This document shows positions 33,637-42,598 of a stretch of 64,000 nucleotides of DNA, piece by piece. A program made the translations under genes and the position numbers. The stretch is from positions 20,626-84,625 of the forward strand of contig CAWFMA010000019.1 in NCBI GenBank assembly GCA_963816855.1. The letters are read 5' to 3'. This stretch comes from DASTFP01 sp963816855. GTDB taxonomy: Bacteria > Verrucomicrobiota > Verrucomicrobiia > Chthoniobacterales > Terrimicrobiaceae. Position 1 is the first letter of the stretch. The number at the start of each line of letters is the position of its first letter. Under the pieces are notes generated by a model that was not told the DNA's origin, searched no databases, and was given only the letters and a program-made list of their open reading frames with translations.

Positions 33637-34299
33637 ATGGCCTTGTTCAGTCTGAACCCCGTTGAAAGCCGGATTCTCGGTTGTTTGCTCGAAAAAGAGC
33701 AAATCACTCCGGAGAACTATCCGCTGTCCCTCAACAGTTTGATCGCGGCCTGCAACCAATCGACGAACCGCGATCCGGTCGTCGCCTACGACGAAAAGAC
33801 GGTCGAGGCGGGCCTCGATGCACTGCGGGAAAAGAAACTGGCGACCATGACGCTGGGGGCCGGTTCGCGGGTCCCAAAGTATCGGCACAATTTTCTCAAT
33901 CATTTTGAGCTCAATCAGCGGGAGGTTGCCCTGCTCTGTGTCCTGTTGCTGCGCGGGCCGCAGACCCCGGGAGAGCTTCGCGCCCGGGCTGAGCGGCTGC
34001 AATTTTTCGACAGCTTGGAACAGGTGGAATCTTTTCTCGCGGGCCTGAGTGGAGGGACCGATCCATTGGTCCGCATTTTGCCGGCCCGACCCGGGCAAAA
34101 AGAAAAGCGTTACGTTCAGCTGATTTCCGGAGAGCCGGTCACATTTGGAGATATCGACGAGGGCCGTCAGGCGTCAATCCAGCCGGTTGAGGCTTCCCCG
34201 TCACGAAGCGAAGCCCTTGAAGATGAGATCGCCGCGCTGCGCGATGAGGTGCGCCAATTGCGGCAGGAACTGCTTTCTTTTCGAAAGCAATTCGAGTGA
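33637..34299 (+). CDS. yceH: YceH/DUF480-type winged-helix protein
   Basis: A 220-residue protein of the YceH family: LNPVESRILGCLLEKEQITPENYPLSLNSLIAACNQ, TNRDPVVAYDEKTVEAGLDAL, then the second wing NHFELNQREVALLCVLLLRGPQTPGELRARAERL. It has two tandem winged-helix domains and a C-terminal coiled coil (ALEDEIAALRDEVRQLRQELLSF). The molecular role is unknown. The start is 18 bases after an AGGAAG. It overlaps the amidase gene by four bases (GTGA). Confidence 0.93.
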   Translation: MALFSLNPVESRILGCLLEKEQITPENYPLSLNSLIAACNQSTNRDPVVAYDEKTVEAGLDALREKKLATMTLGAGSRVPKYRHNFLNHFELNQREVALLCVLLLRGPQTPGELRARAERLQFFDSLEQVESFLAGLSGGTDPLVRILPARPGQKEKRYVQLISGEPVTFGDIDEGRQASIQPVEASPSRSEALEDEIAALRDEVRQLRQELLSFRKQFE

Positions 34300-35042
34300 A
34301 GGGCGACCCAACCAAGCTCCCCGCGAAAACCGCCTGGCGTCTCGAAAAAGGAACCGGGGGCATTTGGGACAGATTGCGCGCAATTGCCCGGCGAAAACTG
34401 GCAGGTTCTGCGGCGCTCGGGTGGGCGTGCCTTTGGCTCGCGGCATGCTCTTCAGTGGACCATCGAGCGCCTGCGATGCCCGGAATCCGGATGGCTCTCC
34501 TTCCTCCCAATGTGCACGGCAGGCTGATCGCGCGCACAATGCGGCCCCAGTACATCACGATTCACTCGACGGAAAATGTCGGAGCTACCGCGGCGCAGCA
34601 CGCGCGCTACCTGCTGATCAAGGGCAAGCGCAGCAAGAACAATCCCCGGTTCGGGAGGTCGGGCTGGGTCACCTGGCATTTTACGGTCGACGACCGCGAG
34701 GTTGTGGAGCACTTGCTCCCGACGGAACAGGGCGATCACGCCGATTACGGTGGGGTCGGGGATCGCTTGAGCATCGGAATCGAGATCTGCGAATTCAGCA
34801 GCCCTGCACGGCAGGCCGCCGCCATCGACCGGGGGGCGCGGCTCACCGCATTTCTGATCCGCCGCTATAATATTCCTGTCCGGAACATTGTCCCGCATAT
34901 GCATTGGCCGCGCTGGGACTTCCGCTACGGCAAGCCGTGCCCGCGGATCCTCCTGCAACGAGACCGTTCCGCTCCGGGCGGCTGGCGGCTCGGAACAAAG
35001 TGGAACGGTTTTATTGCGCTGGTGAAACGTTACCTCAGATAA
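34296..35042 (+). CDS. N-acetylmuramoyl-L-alanine amidase lipoprotein (Amidase_2)
   Basis: A peptidoglycan amidase with a GTG start overlapping the yceH stop. A long basic leader precedes the hydrophobic stretch AGSAALGWACLWLAACSS, with a lipobox LAAC. The PGRP/AmiD fold carries zinc ligands His in ITIHSTENVG and in PHMHWPRWDFRYGKPCPR, plus the Lys of that last segment. About 248 residues. Candidate role: recycling or remodelling of peptidoglycan at the outer membrane (inference). Confidence 0.87.
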   Translation: MKGDPTKLPAKTAWRLEKGTGGIWDRLRAIARRKLAGSAALGWACLWLAACSSVDHRAPAMPGIRMALLPPNVHGRLIARTMRPQYITIHSTENVGATAAQHARYLLIKGKRSKNNPRFGRSGWVTWHFTVDDREVVEHLLPTEQGDHADYGGVGDRLSIGIEICEFSSPARQAAAIDRGARLTAFLIRRYNIPVRNIVPHMHWPRWDFRYGKPCPRILLQRDRSAPGGWRLGTKWNGFIALVKRYLR

Positions 35043-35321
35043 CAGTTTGCGGACCGATTCACTCGAAAATCGGCGGCAACGTCCGATTGACGGAGCAACT
35101 GGCTTTCATAAGGATCGGCCGATGACTTTAGAAGAGAGGTCCCACAGTCCCGCGCCAGCCGGACCAATAGGCTTCGGCGCAGCTTCCGGAATCGTGAAAC
35201 GTCGCCAACGCAGTCTTTGGGATGGCATCGCGACGTGATTTGTTTGCTCGCGAGGAAAGAAATGCGCGCAAGCCGCGATCCGCGGGCGGTGGCCTTGGCT
35301 TTGGAAAGGTGTCTCTGAGCG

Positions 35322-36770
35322 ATGGGCAAGAATACGCCGCAGTTCGGGAATTTTGAGCGCCTGGGTTACGGAGCCGGAGAGTTGGGCCCGGCCATGGCGG
35401 GGAGCACGATCATCTTCTTTCAACTCGTCTTTCTCACCGATGTCGCCGGAATGAACCCGGGATTGGCCGGCAGTGTCCTGCTCATCGCTCGAATCTGGGA
35501 CGCGGTGAACGATCCGCTCATCGGTTGGCTTTCGGACCACACCCGGACTCCCTGGGGGCGCAGATTGCCCTGGATGGTGGTGAGCGCTTTGCCGTTTTCC
35601 GGCTTGTTCCTGATGTTTTGGCTGGTGCCGGACTTCGCGGAACCCGACGCACAATGGCAACTCTTTCTCTACTACCTGGCGGTCGCCATCCTCTACAGCA
35701 GTTTCGCGACCGCGCTCGGGCTGCCGCACTCTTCTCTCACGGCAGAACTGAGCAGAGATTACGACGAGCGATCGCGGCTGACGGCCTATAGAATGGGGTT
35801 TTCCCTCGCCGGCAGCGTCGGCGGGCTGTTGGTCGCACTGATCGTTTTTCACCTGATGAAGGACGGACCGAAGACGATCCAGTATGCGGTGTTCGGGGTT
35901 TCCGTTGCGGTTATCAGTCTGCTTTCCGTGGTTTTTTGTCTCGGCGCCATCTGGCGCATTGCCGTTTCGAGGGATCGCCAACGGGTGCGGCGGCAGGAAT
36001 CCGACGAGGTCGCGATGAAGCCCTTGTCGCTGCGTGAGCAGCTGGACCTCGTGGTTGCCAACAGGCCGTTTCTGCTGGTGTGCGGTATTTACCTTTGCTC
36101 CTGGCTGGCCATGCAATTTACCGCCACGGTTCTTCCCTTCTACACACAGAGCTGGCTTCGGCTGCCGGCGACAACGTTTCAGCTTCTCGCTCTCACCGTG
36201 CAGGCGACGGCGCTCTGCTTGATGCCCTTCTGGGGCTGGGTAAGCGTAAAGACAGGCAAGAAATTCGTTTACTTTGTGGGCATGACCTTCTGGCTGCTTG
36301 CGCAAGCAGGCCTGATCTTCCTCCAGCCCGGCGATACGAGAATCATTTTTCTGATGGCCGTCATCGCCGGGTTTGGCATTTCAGTCTGCTATCTTATCCC
36401 CAACGCCATGCTGCCCGACGTTATCGAGTACGACGAGCTGCGAACCGGACGCCGACGCGAAGGGATTTACTATGGGTTTTGCGTTTTCCTTCAAAAAACG
36501 GCGCTGGCTGTCGGGACCTTCGTTGTCGGGCAAATGCTCGCCGTCGCGGGTTACATCCCGAGCGGACCGGGTGAAGCGCTCCCGGAGCAGCCGCACAACG
36601 CGCTGTTGGCGATCCGTCTGGCCATTGGGCCGCTGCCCGCGGTGGCGCTCGTTATCGGCATGCTTCTGACCGCCTTTTATCCAGTCACGCGCGAATCCCA
36701 TCGTCGGGTGATCGAAGAGCTCGACGCGCGAAGGCGGCAAATGCCCTCAACCCCTCGAAACGAAGCCTGA
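35322..36770 (+). CDS. GPH-family sugar:cation symporter (MelB-like MFS transporter)
   Basis: A 482-residue, 12-segment inner-membrane transporter. The GPH motif RIWDAVNDPLIGWLSDHTRTPWGRRLPW (cation site Asp) and the second-half NAMLPDVIEYDELRTGRRREGIYYG are diagnostic. The substrate is not readable; melibiose, glucuronide or xyloside types share these features. The 279 bases before it (35043-35321) contain no gene recognised. It is convergent with the LysR gene. Confidence 0.92.
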   Translation: MGKNTPQFGNFERLGYGAGELGPAMAGSTIIFFQLVFLTDVAGMNPGLAGSVLLIARIWDAVNDPLIGWLSDHTRTPWGRRLPWMVVSALPFSGLFLMFWLVPDFAEPDAQWQLFLYYLAVAILYSSFATALGLPHSSLTAELSRDYDERSRLTAYRMGFSLAGSVGGLLVALIVFHLMKDGPKTIQYAVFGVSVAVISLLSVVFCLGAIWRIAVSRDRQRVRRQESDEVAMKPLSLREQLDLVVANRPFLLVCGIYLCSWLAMQFTATVLPFYTQSWLRLPATTFQLLALTVQATALCLMPFWGWVSVKTGKKFVYFVGMTFWLLAQAGLIFLQPGDTRIIFLMAVIAGFGISVCYLIPNAMLPDVIEYDELRTGRRREGIYYGFCVFLQKTALAVGTFVVGQMLAVAGYIPSGPGEALPEQPHNALLAIRLAIGPLPAVALVIGMLLTAFYPVTRESHRRVIEELDARRRQMPSTPRNEA

Positions 36771-36798
36771 CCTGCAGCCGCCATTGCTCCGATCGGCG

Positions 36799-37725
36799 TC
36801 AGGGATCCGGGGAGTTCGTGCGCTCGATGGCCATGCCGGAGGCCTCCCTCTCGAGGCACGACTGGACGAAGGAATCCAGAAGGCGGATTGGCAACTTCCA
36901 CCGCTGAACGACGAGAAAGATTTGCGTGGAACGGATCTTCTCCGGCAAAGGGATCTCGGTTAGCTCGTGGCCGCCAGGGACGCAATCCAAATAGCTGCGC
37001 GGAAGCACCGCCACGCCGCCCCCCGCCCGAACACTGCCGATGACCCCCTCCAGCGTTCCCACGGCGTGCACCGGTCCCTGAGGAGTTCCGGTTTCGTGCA
37101 GAAAGTCGATCAAGCGTGCCGTGAAAGAACAGCCGGCCCTTTGAACAAGAATCCTCACCTGGATATTCTTGGGTTTGGCGAGATCGGCCAAAGACTCGAT
37201 TCCCTTGCGAGCAACAAGCACCAGTTGGTCCTCGAAAATCTTTTCTTCAAGAAAGGCCGTCTCATTGGACCGCCGCGAGACAAAGGCCACGTCAAGCTCC
37301 GAATTCAGAACCTTGCTCCATAACGATTCGGTTCCTCCGGTTTGGACAGAAATATCAATAAAAGGGCGGCGCGCCGTGAACCGCGCAATAAGCCCCACAA
37401 GCCGCGAGGCGGCGAAAGTTTCGATCGCGCCGATTCGAAGCGAGCCAGTCCGGGGTTCTTCGTCGCCACGAAAGTGCCCGTTGATATCGCGGAAAAGCTC
37501 TTCGAGCCGCAGGGCAAAGGGCATGAGCGCCTCTCCCTCCGCCGTCAGGCGGAGCTTTCGCGAGCCGCGGACGATTAGGGTGGCGCCAATTTCGTCCTCC
37601 AGGCGCTTAATGCGAGCGGTCACGTTCGATTGCACCGTATGAAGAACAGCAGCTGCCCGAGTCATATTTCCCAATCGCGCCACCGCCAGGAAGACAGGTA
37701 GATCGACAAGCAAAGATCTATTCAC
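36799..37725 (-). CDS. LysR-family transcriptional regulator
   Basis: The N-terminal winged helix-turn-helix reads LLVDLPVFLAVARLGNMTRAAAVLHTVQSNVTARIKRLEDEIGATLIVRGSRKLRLTAEGEAL, and the effector domain begins GSLRIGAIETFAASRLVGLI. The GTG at 37725 (MNRSLLVDL) matches the family; a TTG at 37764 would overlap the divergent gene's leader. LysR proteins often control the divergent gene, here the small ribosyltransferase-like and Nudix pair at 37806 (inference). Effector unknown. Confidence 0.92.
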   Translation of the reverse strand: MNRSLLVDLPVFLAVARLGNMTRAAAVLHTVQSNVTARIKRLEDEIGATLIVRGSRKLRLTAEGEALMPFALRLEELFRDINGHFRGDEEPRTGSLRIGAIETFAASRLVGLIARFTARRPFIDISVQTGGTESLWSKVLNSELDVAFVSRRSNETAFLEEKIFEDQLVLVARKGIESLADLAKPKNIQVRILVQRAGCSFTARLIDFLHETGTPQGPVHAVGTLEGVIGSVRAGGGVAVLPRSYLDCVPGGHELTEIPLPEKIRSTQIFLVVQRWKLPIRLLDSFVQSCLEREASGMAIERTNSPDP

Positions 37726-37805
37726 CGAAACGATCTGTTTTTCAGATGGCAGGCATCTGGACAAATCATTTTTTTGACTTTCTCGCCCGGCTATCCTTGG
37801 AAAAT

Positions 37806-38198
37806 ATGTCCAATCAACTCTTCATCCTCGTTGCGGGGCCTTACCGGTCGAATACCGGAGATGATCCCGCTCGGATTGCGCAAAATTTTCACGTCATGGC
37901 GCGGGCGGCTCTGGAACTCTTCAAGAAAGGACACCTTCCGGTGTTGGGGGAATCGCTGGCCTTGCCGCTCATTGAGGAGGCGGGATCGGAGCGCGTCGGC
38001 GATGCGGTGTTCGATCAAATTTTTCACCCTGTTTCTCGGATGCTTGTGCCGCGGGTTGATGCCGTTCTTCGAGTGGGGGGTCCGTCGCAGGGCGCTGACG
38101 AAATGCTGAGTATCGCCCGGCGAAGTGGAAAGCAGATCTTCGAGAAGGTGTCCGAAATTCCCGACACCGCGCCCATGGAGATCAAGGAGGCAAAATGA
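37806..38198 (+). CDS. Nucleoside 2-deoxyribosyltransferase-like/DUF4406-type protein
   Basis: A 130-residue soluble protein beginning MSNQLFILVAGPYRSNTGDDPARIAQNFHVMARAALEL, a Rossmann-like opening with the AGPYRS phosphate-binding loop, followed by VPRVDAVLRVGGPSQGADEMLSIARRSGK. This is the nucleoside deoxyribosyltransferase-like superfamily. Substrate and activity are uncertain. Its end overlaps the Nudix gene by four bases (ATGA), indicating a nucleotide-salvage pair. Confidence 0.75.
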   Translation: MSNQLFILVAGPYRSNTGDDPARIAQNFHVMARAALELFKKGHLPVLGESLALPLIEEAGSERVGDAVFDQIFHPVSRMLVPRVDAVLRVGGPSQGADEMLSIARRSGKQIFEKVSEIPDTAPMEIKEAK

Positions 38199-38812
38199 AC
38201 GAGCGAATCCGCGTGAAGGAGGAGAAGGTTTTGTCCGACGACTGGTATTTGCTCAAGAAGACAACATTCGATTTCCGGCGCTCGAATGGTTCGTGGCAAA
38301 CCCTGAGCAGGGAAACTTACGATCGGGGAAACGGGGCGGTGATTTTGCTGGTCAATTTCGAGAAGCAGACGCTCATTTTGACCCGGCAATTCCGTTTTCC
38401 CGCCTTTGTCAACGGGTTGGCTGACGGAATGTTATTGGAGGCCTGTGCCGGCCTTCTTGACTCCGACCAACCCGAGGAGACTATCCGCAGGGAAGTCATG
38501 GAAGAAACCGGGTTTCGAATCGGAGCGCCGCAAAAGCTCTTCGAGTTGTATATGAGCCCGGGCTCGGTTACGGAGAGGTTGTTTTTCTTTTTGGCGGAGT
38601 ACGAACACGCCGACAAGATCTCGCCCGGAGGAGGCGATCACCACGAAGGAGAGGATATTGAAATCGTGGAGCTCGGCTTCGATCAAGCATTTGCGATGAT
38701 GGAGAGGGCCGAGATTCTCGACGCCAAGACGCTGATACTGCTTCAGCATTTGGCCCTCTGGCGTGGCTCCGTCGCCGTCGCCGTTCAAGGCCGCCTCAAC
38801 ATGAACCAATAG
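38195..38812 (+). CDS. Nudix hydrolase, NudK/GDP-mannose pyrophosphatase type
   Basis: Hydrolyses a nucleoside diphosphate linked to a sugar. The Nudix box is ACAGLLDSDQPEETIRREVMEETGF, with the REVMEE metal-binding stretch. The N-terminal domain RVKEEKVLSDDWYLLKKTTFDFRR and SPGSVTERLFFFLAEYEHADK (helical arm) fit the NudK/ADP-ribose pyrophosphatase subgroup. Length 205 residues is usual. It forms a convergent overlap of 28 bases with the DoxX-like gene. Confidence 0.9.
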   Translation: MNERIRVKEEKVLSDDWYLLKKTTFDFRRSNGSWQTLSRETYDRGNGAVILLVNFEKQTLILTRQFRFPAFVNGLADGMLLEACAGLLDSDQPEETIRREVMEETGFRIGAPQKLFELYMSPGSVTERLFFFLAEYEHADKISPGGGDHHEGEDIEIVELGFDQAFAMMERAEILDAKTLILLQHLALWRGSVAVAVQGRLNMNQ

Positions 38813-39240
38813 GTCCACAGAATTAGCAGGAGTTGCAACGGCGCGCGAACGAGGAGATAGGAGGGTCCGGCAGAGTGGCCGCCGAAGGCGACCCGTCGAA
38901 TGGCAGCGTAGATGTTGCAAGGGAAGACGAGGATAAGAAACCCGATCGTGATGACGCCGACCGGCATCGATCTCTGAAACGCCAGGATTGCGGCAGCAAG
39001 CACTCCCTCGAACAGGCCCGAAGCCAAGATCAGATCATGCCGTCTCGGGATGGATGGCGGAAGCATTTGTGCCATAGCGCCCGTCCTGATGAAGTGTCCA
39101 AGCGCAGTGAATCCGAAAACGAGGGCGAGGCCAAGATGGCCGGCCCAGTTCGCGTTCCCGCCCATGACGTAAACCACGAGCGATGGCGTTACAAGCAAAC
39201 CCATTATGAAACCGATTGCGTCACCTAAAGTCCTCAACAC
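38785..39240 (-). CDS. DoxX-like small membrane protein
   Basis: A 151-residue protein with four hydrophobic segments (GFIMGLLVTPSLVVYVMGG, LGLALVFGFTALGHFI, ASGLFEGVLAAAILAFQ, LLLILWTYWFM) and the GHFIRTGAMAQMLPP loop recalling the DoxX family. No heme or cofactor motif was seen. Its 3' end overlaps the Nudix gene. Confidence 0.7.
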   Translation of the reverse strand: MLRTLGDAIGFIMGLLVTPSLVVYVMGGNANWAGHLGLALVFGFTALGHFIRTGAMAQMLPPSIPRRHDLILASGLFEGVLAAAILAFQRSMPVGVITIGFLILVFPCNIYAAIRRVAFGGHSAGPSYLLVRAPLQLLLILWTYWFMLRRP

Positions 39241-39545
39241 GCGCAGCCTTCGTGGTGACTACGCACTAGCAAGGCTGGCTCAGCGCGCATATCGGGAATC
39301 GATTTTCATCAACGAGAGCCGGCAACTCCAGACATAATAGACTTGTGATCAATCACATAGTGGCAAAGATGCCGCCGTCAGTGCCACGCGCCAACAATTA
39401 TTTCTTGCCATACGATAGGAATGATGCAATGTTGTTGGTAGTAGGTTCCAATAAGGGTCGATGGGGGTATCGACAAGGGTGGAAGCTGAGTGTCGCCGCG
39501 GTGTTCGAGAGATGCCGCGGCGACAATCTTTAAGGGGTTTCTCAC
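39241..39545. other. Intergenic stretch holding one strong hairpin
   Basis: About 305 bases between the DoxX-like gene and the 3' end of the glutamate dehydrogenase gene. Apart from the hairpin at 39491-39525 no gene, repeat or regulatory motif was recognised. Confidence 0.5.
39491..39525 (-). terminator. Hairpin with perfect 11-bp stem downstream of glutamate dehydrogenase
   Basis: Arms TGTCGCCGCGG and CCGCGGCGACA pair perfectly around a 13-base loop. It lies about 20 bases past the stop codon of the minus-strand dehydrogenase gene, where a terminator would be expected. No U-rich tract follows on that strand, so intrinsic termination is uncertain; it may instead stabilise the 3' end. Confidence 0.5.
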
Positions 39546-40827
39546 TCAGGGAAAGAGCCCCGGGGCATGCCTCGCGGCGACCATCCGTTCCACACCAATG
39601 GAAAGTGCAGAGGTGCGGTGAGGAATCTTGCGTTCCTTGGAGCGCTTGATGACCGCGGTAAAGGCAATCTCGAGAATACGATAATGCCGGTCAGTGATCT
39701 CGATATCGGCCCAGAGAAAATTCTGGAGGTCTTGCGCCCATTCAAAGTAGGAAACGATCACGCCGCCCGCGTTGCACAAGATGTCCGGTATGACAAACAC
39801 GTCAGCCCAACGCTGATTAAGGATCTCGTCAGCTTCAGGCGTGGTTGGTCCATTGGCAGCCTCCGCCAGGACTCGGCATCGCAGGCGGCCTGCGTTCTCC
39901 GCGGTAATTACCCGCTCGACCGCGGCCGGAACGAGGACGTCACAGGGCAGGGTCAGAAATTCCTTGGGATCGACCCGCTCTCCCGCCGGGAAATCGCGTA
40001 AGGTTCCGTGCTGCGACACGTATCTGTCGGCGGCGGCGACATCAAGGCCGTTTGGATCGTAAAGCGCTACTGTATGATCACTTAATCCGACCACTTTCAT
40101 TTCGGATTTGAAAGCGAGCCCGCCGGCTATCACCGAACCGACGTTTCCGAAACCTTGGACGATCGCCGCGCACTTGCCGGGCGCGATCCTCAAATGATCA
40201 AGAGCCCGATCAATAAGGAACACCGCTCCGCGTCCCGTCGACTCCCGGCGTCCGGCGACGCCTCCGAGAGACACCGGTTCTCCGGTCACGATCTCGCGGA
40301 TGGCATGGCCGGCATGGACGGAATAGGAGTCCATGAACCACGCCATTACCTGCTCATTGGTACCCATGTCAGGGCCCAGAATATCCATTTGTGGGCCGAT
40401 GAATGCGATAATCTCATGAAGGTAGCGGCGCGAAACGAGCTCGAGTTCCCGCCGGGACAATCCGAGCGGATCAACCCGCACTCCGCCCTTGGCTCCGCCG
40501 TAAGGAAGCCCCGCCAAGGCGCACTTCCAGCTCATCCAAACGGCGAGCGCGGCGGACTCGCCGATCGTAAGCTGCCGGGGCAAACCGTGTGCCTCCCTTG
40601 GTAGGGCCGACCGCGAGGTGATGCTGAACGCGGTAGCCGTGGAAAACGTCGATCGTCCCGTCGTCACGATGAATGGGCAGCGCGACCGAAACGGCCCGCT
40701 TCGGATAGATGATGCGTTCGCGGTCTCCCTCAGCGATACCCAAATGGTCCGCGATAATTTCGAATTGCCTCTTCGCCATTTGGAAAAGCGAATCCGAGAA
40801 GATCGGGTCGCCGGGGTCGTAAGGCAT
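39546..40827 (-). pseudogene. Glutamate dehydrogenase (Glu/Leu/Phe/Val family) interrupted by a one-base frameshift
   Basis: The N-terminal frame begins MPYDPGDPIFSDSL and carries GYRVQHHLAVGPTKGGTRFAP. The rest of the gene continues in another frame from QLTIGESAALAVWMSWKCALAGLPYGGAKGGVRVDP, with GPDMGTNEQVMAWFMD and the NAD-binding GNVGSV. Deleting one base in the GCCCCGG stretch near 40575-40581 joins the two frames exactly (FAPQLTIGESAALAV). All catalytic residues are then present and the protein would be about 426 residues, normal for the family. It is either a recent inactivation or a sequencing/assembly slip. Confidence 0.88.
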
Positions 40828-40877
40828 GGGGACCCTCTAACGCGCGCGCCTCGGCGGTCGCGAAGGAAAAGTGCCCC

Positions 40878-41573
40878 TTAAGGAGCAGGCATGGTCGTGA
40901 GCGCTCCGTGAGCCAGACTTTCAAAACTGACGTCAAGGGGTGGATAATTCTCCCACCCTTCGAAGTCGAAGTGCCACCATTCGAAAGGGAACGGCACAAA
41001 ATGGTGTTTCCTCATAACGGCTTCCAACTTCAGCGAGTTCCGCCTTTCTTCGTCGGTCGACGACGTTGAGTACCGGTGGGCCCTCTGGGAAAAGTCGTCG
41101 TAGGTGCTTGGCATCATCAGTTCGTTCCCGATCCGGTCGACCAGAGTCACATCGACCGCCGTTCCGCGGGTGTGCTTTCCCTTGCTTTTGCTTGGATCCG
41201 AGACGTAGCGCTCGTCGGGAACGAGGGCCCACATCTTCTTCTGAACCGAAAATGGGCGGTATCCGTCAAAGATCTTGAGGCAGAGCCCCTCGGCCTGCAA
41301 TTCCTCCTGCACCTTTTGGAGCGAGATGGCCACATCCCGGTGGACGAAGGCGGCGGGGAAAGGATAGAGAACCTGGCCCGTAAAATTGCACATCGTGGCG
41401 TAGCGGATTTCCTGGAGGAGGGGAGGATGAATTGTCCCCACATTGACCAGATTGTGTTCAAGAACGGCTGCCGGCGGCGGGCTGGCAGTCTGCCGAGCTT
41501 GCTGGGCTTCGCAAACGGAGCCAGTCAGGACAGCGCACAAGCAGAGGCGGAGCAATCGGGACTTTGCGCGCAC
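40878..41573 (-). CDS. D-alanyl-D-alanine dipeptidase (VanX/DdpX-type)
   Basis: A zinc dipeptidase releasing D-Ala from D-Ala-D-Ala, used in peptidoglycan recycling or, in VanX, glycopeptide resistance. The metal motif SKGKHTRGTAVDV (Ser-His-Asp) and EWWHFDF (Glu, His) are complete, as is IFDGYRPFSVQKKMW (catalytic Arg). The GTG at 41573, preceded by GAAGG, gives a signal peptide RAKSRLLRLCLCAVLTGSVCEA. No vanH or vanA homologues neighbour it, so resistance is unlikely. About 231 residues. Confidence 0.9.
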   Translation of the reverse strand: MRAKSRLLRLCLCAVLTGSVCEAQQARQTASPPPAAVLEHNLVNVGTIHPPLLQEIRYATMCNFTGQVLYPFPAAFVHRDVAISLQKVQEELQAEGLCLKIFDGYRPFSVQKKMWALVPDERYVSDPSKSKGKHTRGTAVDVTLVDRIGNELMMPSTYDDFSQRAHRYSTSSTDEERRNSLKLEAVMRKHHFVPFPFEWWHFDFEGWENYPPLDVSFESLAHGALTTMPAP

Positions 41574-41812
41574 TGGCTTGCCTTCATGACACGCGGGATG
41601 ATCTTGTAAAGCATATTGGGGAAACAGCACGCCCGGCGCCCCCAAACCAGATTTTGTGGAGCAGTGCGGATTTCTGACCAGGGAGAGCCAAAGGAGTCAG
41701 GTGATTTGAGAGAATTGTGCAGCCGTCTAACGGTTGAGCCAAAAGTGGGGCCGGTTCTTGCGAGCTGGTTCGTGTAAGGTTATTCTCGCCTTCCGCCTCA
41801 ATTGGAAAATCC

Positions 41813-42598
41813 ATGGACCGCCTTTTGCTCATTGCGGCAACGCTTTGCTTCCTGACGAGCTTTGGCTACACGCTCTATGCGTTGGGGGCCGGGCGGTTCA
41901 GGCCCGGACGGTTTAATTTTGTCGCGATTCTCATGGGCTTTGCGTTTCAATCCGCCTTCCTCTACCTTCGCGGGAAAGCGGAAGGATCCTGTCCGCTTAA
42001 CAGTCTTTTCGATGTCCTGATCTTCCAAAGTTGGTCGCTCGTGCTTACCTACTTAATCGTCGGGCCGGCCTTTCGATTGTCCCTGCTGGGCGCGTTCACG
42101 GCTCCGATCGCGTTAATGGTCATGCTGATTGCGCTCATTGCGCCGATTGACCAGGGGGTCGTGAGACGCTTCGAAATCAGTCCGTGGGTCGAAGCGCACG
42201 CCGCGCTTTCCATCATCGCCTACGGCGCATTTGGTCTCTCCAGCGTTGCCGGGGTCATGTATCTTGTCCAGGAGCGCCAGCTTAAATCGCGAAAAGCTTC
42301 CTCGCTGCTCTATAACCTTCCCCCCATCAACGATCTTGCCGCGGCCATCGGTCATCTCATGGGGTTCGGCCTGGTGTTGCTCACGATCAGCTTTGCGGCC
42401 GGTTTCTTCAGCCAGATGCCGGTGAATAGCGTAAAATTCTGGGCTTCGGCTGCGATTTGGGTCGTTTACTGCGCGATGGTCCTGATGCACCGGGTACATT
42501 CTCTTGCGCCAAGGAAGCTTGCGGAGTTATCAATTGGTGTCTTCGCGATCGCCCTCATTACCCTGCCGGGAATTCAATATCTTTCCTCGAGACCATGA
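41813..42598 (+). CDS. HemX/CcsA-like cytochrome c assembly family membrane protein
   Basis: A 261-residue protein with about eight hydrophobic segments and the CcsA-type block EISPWVEAHAALSIIAYGAFGLSSVAGVMYLVQERQLK, including the conserved His-Ala after the Trp. In Bacillus the homologous hemX sits upstream of hemA and is thought to keep HemA level low; the same position here (ATGA overlap with hemA) supports that role. It could also belong to a cytochrome c assembly system. Confidence 0.85.
   Translation: MDRLLLIAATLCFLTSFGYTLYALGAGRFRPGRFNFVAILMGFAFQSAFLYLRGKAEGSCPLNSLFDVLIFQSWSLVLTYLIVGPAFRLSLLGAFTAPIALMVMLIALIAPIDQGVVRRFEISPWVEAHAALSIIAYGAFGLSSVAGVMYLVQERQLKSRKASSLLYNLPPINDLAAAIGHLMGFGLVLLTISFAAGFFSQMPVNSVKFWASAAIWVVYCAMVLMHRVHSLAPRKLAELSIGVFAIALITLPGIQYLSSRP

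Noticed and set aside
35106..36305. 399-residue minus-strand open frame opposite the GPH symporter
   Set aside because: His/Gln/Arg-rich antisense shadow of a membrane protein gene.
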